Shown: piece by piece, positions 1 through 12,842 of the stretch | Layout: each line of letters starts with the position of its first letter | Position numbering within the stretch: the first letter of the stretch is position 1 | DNA from: Daucus carota subsp. sativus | Taxonomy: Eukaryota; Streptophyta; Magnoliopsida; Apiales; Apiaceae | Length of the DNA: 64,000 nucleotides | Assembly (NCBI RefSeq): GCF_001625215.2 | Contig: NC_030385.2 | Span: forward strand, 30,591,598 to 30,655,597 | Direction of reading: 5' to 3' | Made by a program: the position numbers and the translations under genes | The notes under the pieces: generated by a model | The model's input: the letters and a program-made list of their open reading frames with translations, nothing else | Told to the model about the DNA's origin: nothing | Databases searched by the model: none

Positions 1-277
1 TTGGTAATAAAATTGCCTTATGTAGTAAACCAGACCAATGAAGTATGTTTAACAATCATGGGGACTTCTTTGTTTCAGAAACTTTGTTTATACAGATACA
101 AACATATTTTCTGATTCTTTGCAGAGAGAGTATTACTTTTCTAAATATCACAAGTTCAATGGGATCATTTAATCTTGTTAAATATATATTATAACATGAA
201 TCAAGTATGTAGCGTTGCACATGACATGATTGTAACTACTATGAGTTACTTTCTCATATGGTTTTCTTGTGATATAG

Positions 278-2143
278 GTGGAGGAAGTAAAGGGGAATAT
301 GGTTCAACTTTCTGGGATAGATCTAGTTGACGGGACGGTAAGTTAGTATGTTAATTTGATTGCCCTGCTACGCTGAAAACCTATAATAAAGAATGTATCT
401 TTGTTTGGTCATAAGATGTCTCAAATGCAAGTGGACCTGGCACTTGACTACTTCCATGGTTAAATGCGTCTCCTTAAATTTTGCAGCCTGTCCTGGACAT
501 CAAACCGTATTTACCATACTGTGACAACATTGAAGGAGCAAAAGTGCCGAAGTGGGTAGAGGTATAATCTCTCAACTGCTTTCAGATCAATAGGAACTTC
601 AGTCAACTTTATACTTAAACAAGCAACATATTGGATGGTACAGATAATTTATGCTGTTTTTTGAGATCCTATCTATATCACTGCTTTATTATATCTTTAT
701 CATCTTGTTATGATCTTGCGAATGTTTGCGACCTTATATCTTTATCATCTTGTTATGATCTTGCGAATGTTTGCGACCCTAATTTTTAAAAGTATATGCA
801 TGCAGGTCGATGATCTAATTTCTGTAGCTTCAGTAAACTTTGCCGATGGATTTTTCACCAGCCTCACTGATTGTTGGACAAACTTAGTAAGATTCTTTAT
901 ATTCTTTTTAATTTTTCAGCTGATTAAAAAAGTTTGATAAGCATCTTCCTTGAAGATACCTTTAGAAATCCTACCTCTACAACTGCAAAAGAAGTGCTAC
1001 CACTAGAATTTGTTAGTCACTTATGAGAGTTATTTGTACAGATCACAACCCATAAGATGCGGAAAATATCAATCCAATTAATTAATCAAAGTTGGAAATA
1101 TCGGAGAACCCAGAACCCTAAATGGCTAAAAGTAATTATTTTAGCAAGGAAATTTTGTACTTAGTATATATATTTTTTTATTACTAATTCACTAATATAA
1201 TTTAGCTCACGAAATTGTACCTTCTATTATTGTACTCAGTGTTATTTAATGCGCACATTGTTGAAGAGCGCAAGACCCAACTTGAAGACCATCAAACACA
1301 CACTTTCTTATGAAAAGAAATTAATCACAAATTTATAAAAAAAAAAATGATACTTGGCATAGTCTCAGCTTTCAGACATAATATAACATACTTAACATAA
1401 TACAAATGTCTGAAATAAGCATGAAGCATCGTTTAATAATGTTCAACAAGTTTTAGAGTCATTTAGTTCAAACTCTATCCCCTCGCACCATCTTAATCTA
1501 TTAGTAGAGTTGAAGAAACTCAATGAGTTACATCTGAGGTGGATCTTCAGGTTCGACTTCTTGAGTGCATCTTCATCTTTTATAAACTCTGCGTGCTTTT
1601 AGCATTTTTTAGCGCTTAGGCGAGCTTCACCGGTGCTTTTCTACCAATTTCAAAAATCACATACATTGCATCTAAGTGCGTATGTGGTAGAAGACCTTTT
1701 TTCTTTTCTCCTTTTTCCTGTTTTTAGGATTAGGACAGATTTATTCTAAAACTAAAATTTTTTAAATGGTCACCCTTTTCCCCCTTTTGCAGGAAAGAAA
1801 GTCCCTCTATGGATCCCCTAACGAGTTTAAAAACTTAATCAGGCAGGTGCTCTCATGGGATATACGATCAGTTTCACAAAGAAATGCACCTCATGACTCT
1901 CAGTTAATACAACAAAATGGTAGTACAATTAATAATAGTGATGTGAGCAATCACCCAGAGGACGAATCTAATGAAAGCAGCATGGATCTTTCATCAAACG
2001 GTGACAAAATTTATCACCTAATTCTAGAAGGCCTCAATGTTGCTTACAAAATTGACTGTGAGAGCAATGTTTATGTTCACACAGTTACATCCTCAAATGC
2101 AGTAAGGAGATATCCTACTGATCCTCAATTGAATGTAGTTTAA
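278..2143 (+). CDS. TrmO-like tRNA (N6-threonylcarbamoyladenosine-37) methyltransferase, 3' part of gene
   Basis: Four exons are visible: 278-337, 487-561, 806-886 and 1793-2143, each with GT-AG borders and all phase 0. The upstream exons lie left of the window or cannot be recognised in 1-277. The joined product reads VEEVKGN..GIDLVDGT, then PVLDIKPYLPYCD, then VDDLISVASVNFADGF, then SLYGSPNEFKNLIRQVLSWD. DGTPVLDIKPYxPYxD is the signature of the UPF0066/TsaA fold of TrmO enzymes, which use S-adenosylmethionine to N6-methylate t6A37 in tRNAs that read ACY codons. The LSWDIRSVSQR segment and the terminal NVAYKIDCESNVYVHTV strand fit the family's C-terminal part. A serine/asparagine-rich linker (about 1900-2000) separates them. 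Intron 3 is 906 bp. The family call is strong from motifs; the enzymatic role is inferred from the family. Confidence 0.87.
691..780 (+). repeat. 45-bp tandem duplication in an intron
   Basis: Two head-to-tail copies of a 45-base unit beginning atatctttatcatcttg (691-735 and 736-780) differ only at the last few bases. They lie in intron 2 of the TrmO-like gene, just upstream of the exon at 806. Confidence 0.85.
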
Positions 2144-2804
2144 CATAGGCATTTTTGAACTATCACATTGTATTTTGTGTACCTCAACTTTTGTGCTTGT
2201 ACTATCTGTACCTAAAGGGACATAACAAGGGAACATATGGTTCAATTTGCTAAAGCAGGACAACAATTTTCAGAAGACTCTTTAACACTACAAACCGAAC
2301 TATAAATAGCAAACTTCCCCGGACCTGTGGACTTGCTCCAGTATCGAGCAGCAACAAAAATCATACACACACCTACCATCATTGCAGGAGATTTCCTTCA
2401 TTTGCACCCATTGACAAGCTCAAATTAAGATTACCAATGCATAAACTTATAAAACCTCAATTCACTATCAAACACATGGTAGATTTAGTAACAAAACATG
2501 GAAGGCCACCATCAAATACTTCCCGAACACACAATCAACAAGCTCTAAGTAAATTTAAGTGAAGCAAACAAAGAGGGAACTTGTACTTTCGTAATAGTGG
2601 GAATTTATAGAAAAAATGCCCCAGATATCACAAAACACACGAGGAGTAATGGCCTGAACAACAAAGTTGGAAAATATGACCCCAAATATCATTTATTAAT
2701 GCTGGAATATTATTCGGTATCTGTTACATTGATGGTACAGATTATATAGGAATCTAATTTTGAAGTTACATGAACACTGATGTGCCATCTCATGTGTATC
2801 CTAG
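2144..2804. other. Intergenic spacer, convergent genes
   Basis: This spacer lies between the 3' ends of the plus-strand TrmO-like gene and the minus-strand GLR-A gene. It must hold both 3' untranslated regions. No ORF, repeat or structural RNA was recognised. Confidence 0.6.
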
Positions 2805-5800
2805 CTAGTATTTGCCTGTGTACTCTGGAACTTTATCACCCTCACCATGATGAATATTCATGTTTTTGGATTCTTGTAGTACTTGTTGTCTGTTGCTATC
2901 TGCTTCTTGGCCTAAAATCTCAACCTCTTCCTTGGATTCTTGTTGGTGACTTTCACGGAAGAGATCACCAGTCACCTCAATAGAATGGACTCTGGAAATA
3001 CTGTCAACACTTCGGTTGCGATATCTTGAAATAGCGAATGAGCATTCGGAACAAACTAGTGCAAGTAGCGAAAGGACTGCTGTGATGGCGAAAAGGCCAG
3101 CAAAGCTATATGAAGTTAATTTCGAATCATCTTTATCTTCGTCTTGATATTGAGTAACATATCCCTTCCCAAAATATCTCTTCTCAATCTCTTGAATCTT
3201 TCCTCTTTCCATTACTTCTAATATTGCCTCGGAAATGGGTTTCAACAGAGGAGACCCAGTCCGAAATGCCTATTATGATATTCATCAACACAAACAGTTT
3301 CGTAGTCATTAGTTACAGAATCTTGGACAGGACATTATGAACATAGTTATATGATAGGACACTTACAAAGCCGAATCCACCAGTACTGTAAGTAGCTCCG
3401 GCCATCTTATACTTAGAACCGTATTTACGAAGAAATAGTTTGATGTAGGGAATCTCATCAAAAATGGCGTCAACCCCTCCATTTTTGCATCCTAGAGAAA
3501 GGGCTTCATCGTATTTCTCCATGCTTGTATAACCGATGCATTTAATGTTCATTTTTTTGAGCATTTCTTTTACAAATGAATCTTCTTGATAACCCGCACA
3601 AGCAGGTTTATCTGCAGAAGGTCTCAACTGGCTCACAGTTAATATTGAGGACAGATTTGCTGTGTAACTCTGCAGTAGTATGTATGCCATGAACAACCAT
3701 ACCACCAGCACAAATCTTGCCCATTTGTTTCCCACCATGTTCCCTGCATGTAAAATGTTCAATCAACAAATTATTTATGTGAGTTTGTCTTTGTCTTAGT
3801 AGTTACTTACTTTCAGGAAAGGCTAGAGCTGCTATTGGAAATAAGACGAGCATGCCAAATGGGCGTTGAAGATTTAAGCGTCGCTCCAACACTCTGAGCA
3901 CGAGGCCGGTGAATATAGCAGCCAGAACAATCGTCAGCCAGAGATCCCAACTTAATGGCTTCAGGAATATCCACATGTCTTTCAGCTTGTCGGCTTCAGC
4001 TTTTACCACCATCACGACACCAGACTCCGTGTATGGAAGTGAAAAGTCAACATTTGCTTCGCGATCAGCCCTTATGGTAATATCTCCAACCACTGCCTCA
4101 TAATCCGGAGTCTGTATACATGCATATAATCTGATTGATAATGGAAACTCGGTGCAATTTGCCACTTGATGTAGTAAAACTGCAAACTTCATCTCAAATA
4201 ATAAGGATAAACAAGATAATAGTCGTGCACACTAACCTCGGTACCATGTAGTTTGTTGACTAGATCAGTGATCGTTCCATTGCTGCCACCACTGTCATTC
4301 ACAAAAGGAATAAATTCAGGCTCAAGCTTGAAGGGTAATAAAAGCAGAGCAGCTTGGAAAACATCTATGCTAAATCCCCTGACATTGTATAATTTCTTGG
4401 TGTGGTCAATCTCTTCCACATCTACAAATTCTGTGAAATCTGTTTTCTTTGGAACCCCTACCCTCAGCTTCTGGCCCATTCCTGGTACATCCCATCCTTT
4501 GGGTTTCTTTGTAGATTCTCCAGGCCAAATGATTGGTTTAAGAACACTGTCGACCCTTCCTGAATAAACTACTCCATGATCATCCTCAGCTGCACTGGCT
4601 ATTTTTCGACTAAAGCCTCTTCCTGGTGTCCAGTAGCCAACAGTTCTATCACCGTTTCCAACTATGTTGATTATTTCAAAAGCTGTAGTTTCTAGTTGTC
4701 TATGCTTCAACTTGAACTTTCCACTTAAGCCGAGGAATGTGGTTTCCAAGATCTCTTTGACAAGCCTTGGGCCTGCCTCTGAGATTCTCAAATTTGTAAT
4801 TGCTGCACATGATGCATTTGATTTTTCGTAGCTCCTCTTCACCTCAGGGAACTGAATCTTCTCTACTGCTGTGGCTAATGCCCAAATTGTGTCGTATGCT
4901 CGCAAACAAAACCTATTGAAACAGCTTCTGATTGTTTTGTCATAATTAGGCTGCAGCTGCATCAACATATATTTATTCCACCTGAGTTTGAAATTATTCA
5001 TAATTTCTGATTCAGGTACATAAGGCTTTACGCCTAAAACGCCTAACATTGACTCAACAGTTGAAGCATCCAAGGAGCTTAGCGAATTGGATAAAGCATC
5101 GGTGATGATCCATGCAGTTTCATTGCTCATCATTCCCACCTCATTTGCTAGAGGAAACAACCGAGAGGCAAGATCAGGAGAAGTCACGTGAACAAGATAC
5201 ACTCGAGTTTGTATTGTCTTCAAATGGTTTAGCTCTTTCGTTATATGAGATGTGTTGGCAGAAGATGAGATTGCAATCGCATATGAAAGCTGAATACCTG
5301 CCTTCTGCAATATGTCAGTCAGAGTAGAGATAAAACCATTACCAGACACTTCGTCTGTATCGTCTTGATAAAGCACTACAATGGCCTGCCATCCGAGTTG
5401 CTTGACCAGGGAAGTGATAGCTTTTAGTTGTGAAAAGTAAGGCAGCGTCGTTTGAATAAAGTAAGGAGTCCGCGTAGGCCAAAGTGATGAGCTTGTAACA
5501 GAAAATGAGATAATTGGGACCTGAGATTTGTTTCCTATTTCCGCAACAAATTTAGCTTCTTCGGAGGATTGTGGCCCAATAATTGCATCTACCTGGTCTT
5601 CGTTAACCAACTCCAGAGCTGCATGGATGAAAGGTCATCAAATTACTGGTATATATCACAAAAAATCACCTACTTGTAAATATAAGAATGACACCTTTAT
5701 CACCTGCTGAAGCTGCAGTGAGAACATCATTGGAATTTTTGTGGTGCAAAGCCAATCTTCTAGTGTAATGCAGACTTTGGGAGTAGAAATCAGAGATTGC

Positions 5801-5983
5801 CATGGTTATGCAAGAATTGGCCACAACACCGACGGACGAATTGAAATCAAGAATTACACCAACATTAAAAACAATTTGATTTTTCGATTCTGAAGTTGTA
5901 CCTGTTTCTTTATTAGCAGAAACAAAGAGGAGAAAAATAGTATTGATGAGCAAAAGGTAGAGATATGCCTTGGAGAACCCCAT
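2805..5983 (-). CDS. Glutamate receptor-like channel GLR-A (clade II type), intact
   Basis: Exons, in minus-strand order: 5983-5704, 5618-4237, 4111-3811, 3743-3367 and 3269-2805. Splicing gives 934 aa. All introns are GT-AG, and phases are 1,0,1,0 as in the paralogues. Exon 1 starts MGFSKAYLYLLL, a signal peptide, followed by the NVGVILDFNSSVG start of the amino-terminal (LIVBP-like) domain, which fills exon 2 with SFSVTSSSLWPTRTPYFIQT. S1 of the glutamate-binding domain (LRVGVPKKTDF..GFSIDVF) ends exon 2. Exon 3 begins S2 (YEAVVGDITIRADRE, carrying the conserved Arg) and gives M1 and the pore loop. Exon 4 has M3 with SYTANLSSIL (about residues 680-689) and GVDAIFDEIPYIKLFL. Exon 5 has M4 (TSYSFAGLFAITAVLSLLAL) and an acidic/Gln-rich tail. 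It is a plasma-membrane ligand-gated cation channel by family; its ligand is unknown. Confidence 0.93.
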
Positions 5984-6026
5984 TACAGCCAGTTCTTTGA
6001 AGTACAGGAGCCTCTGATATTATTAT

Positions 6027-6037
6027 GTATATATAAG
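6027..6037 (-). promoter_or_regulatory. Probable TATA box of GLR-A
   Basis: Read on the minus strand this is CTTATATATAC, about 45-55 bases upstream of the GLR-A start codon at 5983. It is the only TATA-like match close to the start. The transcription start itself is not known. Confidence 0.5.
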
Positions 6038-6189
6038 CATAAGCCATGGGTAATTGAAGTGATTGTTGATGTTGTGAATGGTGGCTTGAGTGAGTCACTG
6101 ATATGGCAAGAAGCATGCAGACATGCATATACAAGTATTTCCTGTCCATTGTACTCATTGACTAAAAGATTATTTAAGAAGAGGATCTG

Positions 6190-6295
6190 AGATTCTTATA
6201 GCGACTCCAGCGGTTACTGCGAAGATACCAATCTATTGGATTCTGGAAGAATTTAATAAGCTCCTAAAGTCTTGGAGCACAACTTACAGGAGATG
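6190..6295 (-). promoter_or_regulatory. Conserved GLR upstream block (copy A)
   Basis: This noncoding block is shared by several GLR paralogues, 210-310 bases upstream of the ATG. In plus-strand reading it contains a 'gcgact' element, then 'attctggaagaatttaat', then 'aagctcc', then 'tggagcac(a/c)actta'. Equivalent blocks occur near 12170, 18275, 20716, 33884 and 43350. It may be a shared promoter module or simply recent duplication. Confidence 0.5.
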
Positions 6296-6897
6296 TTAAT
6301 TGTCCTATGATATGGGCGAAACCCGTTTACAGTCTTTAGAATTAATTATGTTTTCATGTTGCGTTTAAACAGCGAAAGAGGGGCGGATTCACACTCATCT
6401 GCATCTTAGATCATAGTCTAATGTCAGCATTCTGTCTCTCCCATAATTTCTTCGGGTTTAGTTTTCTTGTATCTAAAATCTGCAGGACTATAGAGCAAAA
6501 AGGAAAAAGAAACCTGTAGGACTTGCCTTATTCAGATAGAACCGTCCATTGGTCCATACTAGACTAATAGTCTAGTACTATTAAAAAACAGCTCCAGTAA
6601 TACCAGGTCTTGTGGAAGATCACTAAAAAATAATCGATTAGGTGCATCTTTGCATATTTTTGAAGCTAGAATTGATACATTTTACTATTAAATCATCAAC
6701 AAAAATATATATGCAACACACTAAATCTTCAATTATTTCTCATATTTATACAAAATAAACCTTGTATCACTATTAAATATGTATTACGACATTGACTACA
6801 CAAATTGTGCCATTTTATGTGTATCCGAGCTATGTATTAAAAAAGTACGCATCATCAATTGCAGAATAATCAAAGTAGCTTGTATTTAGTATTTACT

Positions 6898-7785
6898 TGA
6901 GTATACTTGAACTTTATCATCCATCCCGTGATGAATATTTATGTTTGTGGGTTCTTTGAGTAGTTGTTTGTCGTCTTCTCTACTTGTTGGCCTAAAATCT
7001 CAATCTTTCTCACCTTGGAATCTTGTCACTTTCAGCTTCAGGGGAGACATTGTGAGTGGCCTCAATAGAATGGTCTCTCAACGTACTGACACCGATTAGG
7101 TTGCAATATCTGGAAATAGCGAATGAGCTTCCGAAACAGACTCGCTGCAAGTAGGGCAAGGAATGCTGTGATGGTGACAAGGCCAGCAAAGCTGTATGAT
7201 GTCAAAACTTGAACCATCCCCGGATATAACTTCGTCTCGACACTTAGAGCATCTCCAATGAGAGGTGCTAACAGGGGTGCCGATGCCATGTGGCATGATA
7301 TGGATCGGCACTCTCGTTAGCATCCCGGTTGTAAATCTTGGGGTGCCAAGTGAGTTGGCATGTGCACACTTTGGGTGCCAAAAGTTGGCAACCCACAAAG
7401 TAGGGTGCCAACTTTATTTGTGGTCCCAACAATACATAAAATATAGATTTGTGGTCCTAATAATACATAAAATATTATTTCTATGTTAATAAAGTTGGCA
7501 TCTTGGAGTGCCAACCATTGGAGTGTATTTTGAAAGAAAGGTGCTAAAAATAATTTGGAAGAGTGTGAATATAAAAAATAATATTTTGAGTTATGTGTCA
7601 ATTTTGATCCCCTTCAAGGCTGCCAACCATTGAAGATGCTCTCAGAGCTACGTACATTTCACCCTCTTGACATTTTGAACCATTCAACTCTCCGTTTTTT
7701 CTGAAATTGCCTTTGAAACAAGCTTCTGTCGAGGGTACGCGGTCAGAATTGCCTATAATGTTGATATTCATCAACACTTGCAGAG
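6898..7785 (-). pseudogene. GLR last-exon relic B, split by a MITE
   Basis: The minus strand retains the M4/tail exon of a GLR only. Nucleotides 6898-7246 match the 3' end of the GLR exon 5 (tail, then M4 as LTSYSFAGLVTITAFLALLA at about 7140-7205). After an inserted element (7247-7641), homology resumes at 7645-7785 with the exon-5 start and the adjoining intron border (plus-strand 'ttgcctataatgttgatattcatcaac'-like). The reading frame is disrupted after M4, and exons 1-4 are missing. A closely similar relic without the insertion lies at 34470-34870. Confidence 0.8.
7247..7641. mobile_element. 395-bp MITE (Tourist/PIF-like ends) in GLR relic B
   Basis: The ends are inverted: GAGCATCTCCAATG on the left, and the right end reads the same on the minus strand with one change (GAGCATCTTCAATG). 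The flanking 3-bp sequences are TTA (7244-7246) and TCA (7642-7644), fitting a degraded TTA target duplication. The paralogous relic at about 34780 is contiguous across this point. No transposase is encoded. Elements with the same terminal motif occur at 44394 and 46432. Confidence 0.75.
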
Positions 7786-8576
7786 CTGGCAGTTCTGTGC
7801 AGTCATGACTACTCATGAGTCAATAAGTCAATGCATACATGATACATGTTTAATCGATGTCACGTAAATACAGACTTGTCAAGTTCTTGAATGTTAATAA
7901 TATTGACAAATGACAAATGATCCATTTAATTTTATTTCGCAACCGGGTTAAATATCAAAATATCATCGAAATAAAGATCATATATCACTTTGATCACCAT
8001 CTTAACGGGATATTATCTAAATCAATAAAATCACAATAGTATTAAACAAATAACTCTAAATATGAGTTCAAGCTAAAATTTTACACATTATTCTTGAATA
8101 TTATAACCATAACCTATGATAATATATTTTGATTTTATCGAGTTTATTTACTATTTATTTTTAATTAAAACAAAGAAAATAACTATATAAATAAAAATTA
8201 TATAGTAAATAAACTTGTAAATTTTGTGCCTGTTGTAAAATATTTAGAGATATTAGTAAAAATACCTATATTTTAAAAAATACTGTCAACATTGTAAATG
8301 AGGTTGTAATAGTGAGTTGTTTTTCATGTACAAGAGTTGGGTTACATATGATTGCATCGTATGTTTGAAAGAAAATTTTGCATATGAAGAACCAGGTACT
8401 TAAATTTTATGATCATAATTTCATTTAAAGTTCAGGATCTTGAACAGAGTTGCAGATTCCGTCCTTCAACTGAATAAAATGTACACTATACACAAATAAA
8501 AAGTCAGAGTTCTAAGTACGTAATCAGTACTACCATTTACCGAACGTGTATGCATGCTGCATGCATGAACTTTAAT
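7786..8576. other. AT-rich spacer between relic B and GLR-C
   Basis: This is noncoding DNA. Its first about 140 bases (sequence around 'acagacttgtcaagttcttg') also occur after relic F near 34890-34920, so the duplicated unit includes flanking spacer. The rest is AT-rich with no recognised feature. Confidence 0.6.
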
Positions 8577-11500
8577 TTATGATCCAGCACCATGATCAAT
8601 GTTAATACTCGTGTGATCTTGTACTACTTGTTGGTTGCTTTCTTCCTGGCTTAAAAACTCACCCTCCTTGAAATCTTGTTGGTCATTCTCAGCTGAAGCA
8701 TCCTGAGTCATCTCAATAGACTGAACTCTTGAAATCGCAGCATTCCGGTCGCGGTATCTGGAAATAATAAACGAGCATTCGAAGCAACCCCATGCAAGGA
8801 GCGTAAGGAATGCGGTGACAGCAAAAAGGCCGACAAAGTTGTACGAAGTGAGACTTGGACTATCTCTTGATATATCTTCTCCTGCATATTGGGTGGTGTA
8901 TCCCTGTCCAAAATATGTCTTCTCAAGCTGTTGGATGCTTCCCTTCTCCATTACCCGTAATGTTGCCTCTGACACGGGCTTAGCTAAAGGAGATCCAGTC
9001 GGAAATGCCTAACAAAGTAATAAAACAGGATGCTGTTAGGTTATGGAAATGCTTCATGCACAAAATTGAGTACAAAATCATTCACAAAATGAGTATGTGC
9101 TGTCAGTGCTGAATATGTATTTTGTAGTATTCGATTTTGGGAATGTAGCAGTACTACTCTTAAGTAGTTATATATTGTTTTACCCTAATTAAGGCCAGGG
9201 CATATATGTTAGGCAGCTAGAGCAGCAAAAAACGCTGATAGCTAATATGCCGTGGATTTCATATGTTAGGGACCTGACCGGCCGACCCTATCTTGTAATA
9301 GTAGTGGATCCATTTTAATTTAACTATACTACTATAGTGCTCTAGGAAACTTACAAAGCCAAATCCACCGGTACTGTAAGTACTTCCGACCATCTTATAT
9401 TTGGAACCGTATTTGTGAAGGAACAGTTTCATGTAGGGAATTTCATCGAAAATGGCGTCAACTCCTCCATTTTCGCAACCAAGAGAAAGGGCCTTATCAT
9501 AGTCCTCCATGCTCGAATAACTGGTGCCATTAATTCTTAACTTCTTCAGAATTTCGATGACAAAAGTATTTTCTTGATAACCTGCACAAGGAGGGATGTC
9601 TGTAGAAACTCTCAGCTGACCCACCGTTAATATTGAGGATAGATTTGCGGTGTAACTCTGCATTAGTATGTACGACAGGAACAACCATACTACCAGCACA
9701 AATCTTGCCCAATTGTTTCCCACCATGTTCCCTACACGTGAATTATCGAATTAATAAACCAGATACGCTTCTTAATTTGTATTCAAGCAAAATCAAATTA
9801 AATACTTACTTTCAGGAAAGGCTAAAGCCGCTAATGGGAACAAGAAGAGCATGCCAAGCTGGTTTTGGGGTTTTAGGCGGCGCTCCAACATCCGTAGCAC
9901 AACTCCGATGAAGATTGCAGCAGCAACAATGCTGAGCCAAAGGTCCCAGCTCAATGGCTTCATAAATATCCATATGTTTTTCAGCCTGTCGGGTTCAGCT
10001 CTTACCACCATCACCACACCAGACTCTAAATATGGAAGTGAGAAATCAACATATTCTTCGCGATTAGCCCTTATCGTTACATCTCCAACAACTGCATCCG
10101 GAGCCTGTATACACCCATCTCTTCTGATTAATCATTATGTTTAACTACAAGATATATATTGCAGGGATAAATAAAATATTTCTCGTACATACCTTGGAGC
10201 CATTTAGCTTCTTAACTAGTTCGTTATATGTTCCGTTACTTTCACCTTTGTCATTAACGAAAGGATAAAATTCAGCTTCAACCTCGAACGGCAATGCATG
10301 CAAAACAGCTTTGAAAACATCTATTGAAAATCCAGTCACATTATATGTATTCTTGGTGCGGTTATCTTCTTGTGCTTTCACAAATTCAGTAAAACTTGAT
10401 TTTTTCGGAACCAATACTCTTAGCTTTACCACATTTCCTGGTACGTCCCATGCCTTGGGCTTCTCCGTCGAGTCTCCAGGCCAAATGATTGGTCTGAGAA
10501 CTTGATCAACTCGTTTCGAATAAACTACCATCTGACCTTTTCCAGCGGCACTCGCTATTCTTCTGCTGAACCCCCTTCCTTGTGTCCAGTACCCAACAGT
10601 TCTATCTCCGTTTTCACCATCACCAGCTATGTTAATTATTTGAAAAACAGGAGTTTCTAATTGCCCACCGTTCAACTTGAATTCTCCGCTTAAGCCAACA
10701 AAATTGGTTTTCAAGATTTCTTTGACAAGTCTTGGGCCTGCCTCCAAGATTCTTAAATTTGTGATGGCAGAGCTTGATGCATTTAATATCTCAGGGCTCT
10801 TCTTCACTTCAGGCAACTGAATCTTCTCTACTGCTGTGGCTAATGCCCAAACTGTGTCATGAACCCGCAGACAAAACGTATTAAAACTGCTTGCATATTT
10901 TTCTGTATAGTTAGGCTGATCCTGCTGCGTCAGCAAAAAACTATTCCACCTGATTTTAAAATTTTTCAGATTTTTTGATTTAGGAATGAAAGGCCTTACG
11001 CCTAGAACGCCTTCCATGGACTCAATAGCTGTGGCATCCAAGGAGCTTAGTGAACTGGATAAAGCGTCAGTGATGATCCATGCGGTTCCTTTGTTCATTA
11101 ATTCGACCTTATTTGCAAGATAAAACAGCCGAGAAGCTAGATCAGGAGAGGTCACGTGAACAAGAAATACCCGAGTCTGCATACTTCTCAAGTGTCTTAG
11201 CTGTTTCTCTATATGAGATATACTGGCAGAAGATGAAATCGCAAACACGTATGAAATACGAATACTTGCTTGCTGAAAGGATTCGGTCAGAGAAGGCATG
11301 AAATTGTTACCAGACTCTTCTTCTGTATCATTCTGATAAAGCACAACAATATCCTGCCACCCGAATTGCTGGACAAGGGAAGTAATACATTCCAGTTGAG
11401 AGGAATCAGGCACTGTGGTCTGAACGAAATAAGGAGTCTGTGAAGACCAAAGTGATGAGCTTGTCACTAAAAATGAGATGACTGGCACGTGAGCTTTCCC

Positions 11501-11952
11501 TCCAATTTCTGCAACAAGTCTAGCTTCTTTGTAAAATTGAGGCCCAATAATTGCATCCACTTGGTCTTCATTCACCAATTCCAGAGCTGCATAACGAAAC
11601 GAGTGAGATAAATGATCAGTATGAGATGAAACTACTCAGTATTTAGCCATGACTTGAATAAATTACCTGATGAAGCTGCAGTAAGAACATCATGGGAATT
11701 CTTGGGGTGTAAAGCCAACCTTGTAGTGTAATGCGGATTTATAGAGTAGAAATCGGATAGCGCCATGGATATGCAAGAATTGGCTAGAAAACCGGTGGAT
11801 GAGTTGAAATCAAGAATTAAACCAACTTTAACAGCTATATTATGGTTCTTTGGGTCTAAGTCGGTACTTGCTTCATTTTTGGCAGCAACTAAGATGAAAA
11901 TAGTACTACTGACGAGCAAAAGATGGAAATAAAAGTTCAAAAACCCCATCAT
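8577..11952 (-). CDS. Glutamate receptor-like channel GLR-C, intact
   Basis: Exons: 11952-11667, 11586-10193, 10104-9810, 9731-9355 and 9008-8577. Splicing gives 927 aa with clean GT-AG borders. It begins MMGFLNFYFHLLL (signal peptide; the second Met at 11949 is equally possible). The amino-terminal domain contains VGLILDFNSSTGF; S1 ends LRVLVPKKSSF and GFSIDVF. M1 is in IWIFMKPLSWDLWLSIV, M3 has SYTANLSSIL, S2 has GVDAIFDEIPYMKLFL, and M4 has TSYNFVGLFAVTAFLTLLAW. Exon 3 starts APDAVVGDVTI, two residues shorter than the TPDYEAVVGD of its paralogues at the start of S2. Family role: ligand-gated non-selective cation/Ca channel. A PIF/Harbinger element sits about 0.9 kb upstream. Confidence 0.93.
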
Positions 11953-12842
11953 CCTCAGTTATTTGGTGTATTAAAGAATGTGATGTACATGGATTAATGA
12001 AGAGATGAAATACAATTAAGTAGCTTAATTTGTGCTTGTTCTGATTCCTGGCTTGAATGAGAACCACGTACTAGCAGATTGAAACCAATTAAGAAACATA
12101 AATAAAGTCTTGACTATTGTCGGTACTGAAGAAAATTCAAAGATTAAGTTTAAGAAATGGAATGAGAAACACAAAGCGACTTCAGCAAATTCCAGGAAGA
12201 TGTGATCTGGCAGAATTTAATTAGCTCCAGTAGATGTTGAACACCACTTATTTTTACGTCCGAAATCTTATATATCGTTTCATAAATGATTTTATACATT
12301 TTTCTATAATAAATTCAATATTTAAATTTTTATAAAGAAAAGAAAATTTTATAAAAATATTATGAAATTATACTTTCTATATATATATTATAAAATACGT
12401 GAAAAAAATTGTAAAAAAAAAAGAAGAGTGAAACGGAGAAATATCTACTTCAATAAATTTTGATATTATTCATTCACTGTCCCAATCTTTATTATGTGGA
12501 GTATCATTCTTCTGGCTAGTAACAACAGCTTTGAGAGTGATCATAGTGAATATATAAGATAAACTAACGAAGTCTAGATCATGTCAAAATCAATGTTATA
12601 GTTGGAATAATAATTTAAAATTTATTATCATCCGCTTCTTCAAAGCAATTCTGTATAACGTACTAGTACATTATGGATAGGAATAACTTGCTATTCATTT
12701 AAATTATTTCCTTACAGTTATCAACTTATCATCTAACAACAGAGAAAAAAACTCTAGGGAACCACATGCAGTCCCCATTTCAGTGATGAACAGACGTGTA
12801 AAACTTGGATAATCATCGCTCAGTCAAAGTCTAAATCTGTTA
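11953..12842. other. GLR-C upstream spacer, duplicated upstream of GLR-D
   Basis: This spacer is collinear and highly similar to 20532-21113 upstream of GLR-D, including the phrase cagacgtgtaaaacttggat. The PIF/Harbinger element interrupts the shared segment at 12843. An AT-rich stretch at 12270-12440 has no counterpart there. Confidence 0.7.
12170..12252 (-). promoter_or_regulatory. Conserved GLR upstream block (copy C)
   Basis: It contains plus-strand 'gcgacttcagcaaattccag', then 'ctggcagaatttaattagctcc' in two parts, and ends 'gaacaccactta'. It lies 220-300 bases upstream of the GLR-C start, at the same distance as in GLR-A, -E and -H. Confidence 0.5.

Larger units (their letters stand above)
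5984..6897. other. GLR-A upstream spacer
   Basis: It holds the GLR-A promoter region (TATA-like box and conserved block annotated separately) and AT-rich DNA up to the relic at 6898. No gene was recognised. Confidence 0.6.
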
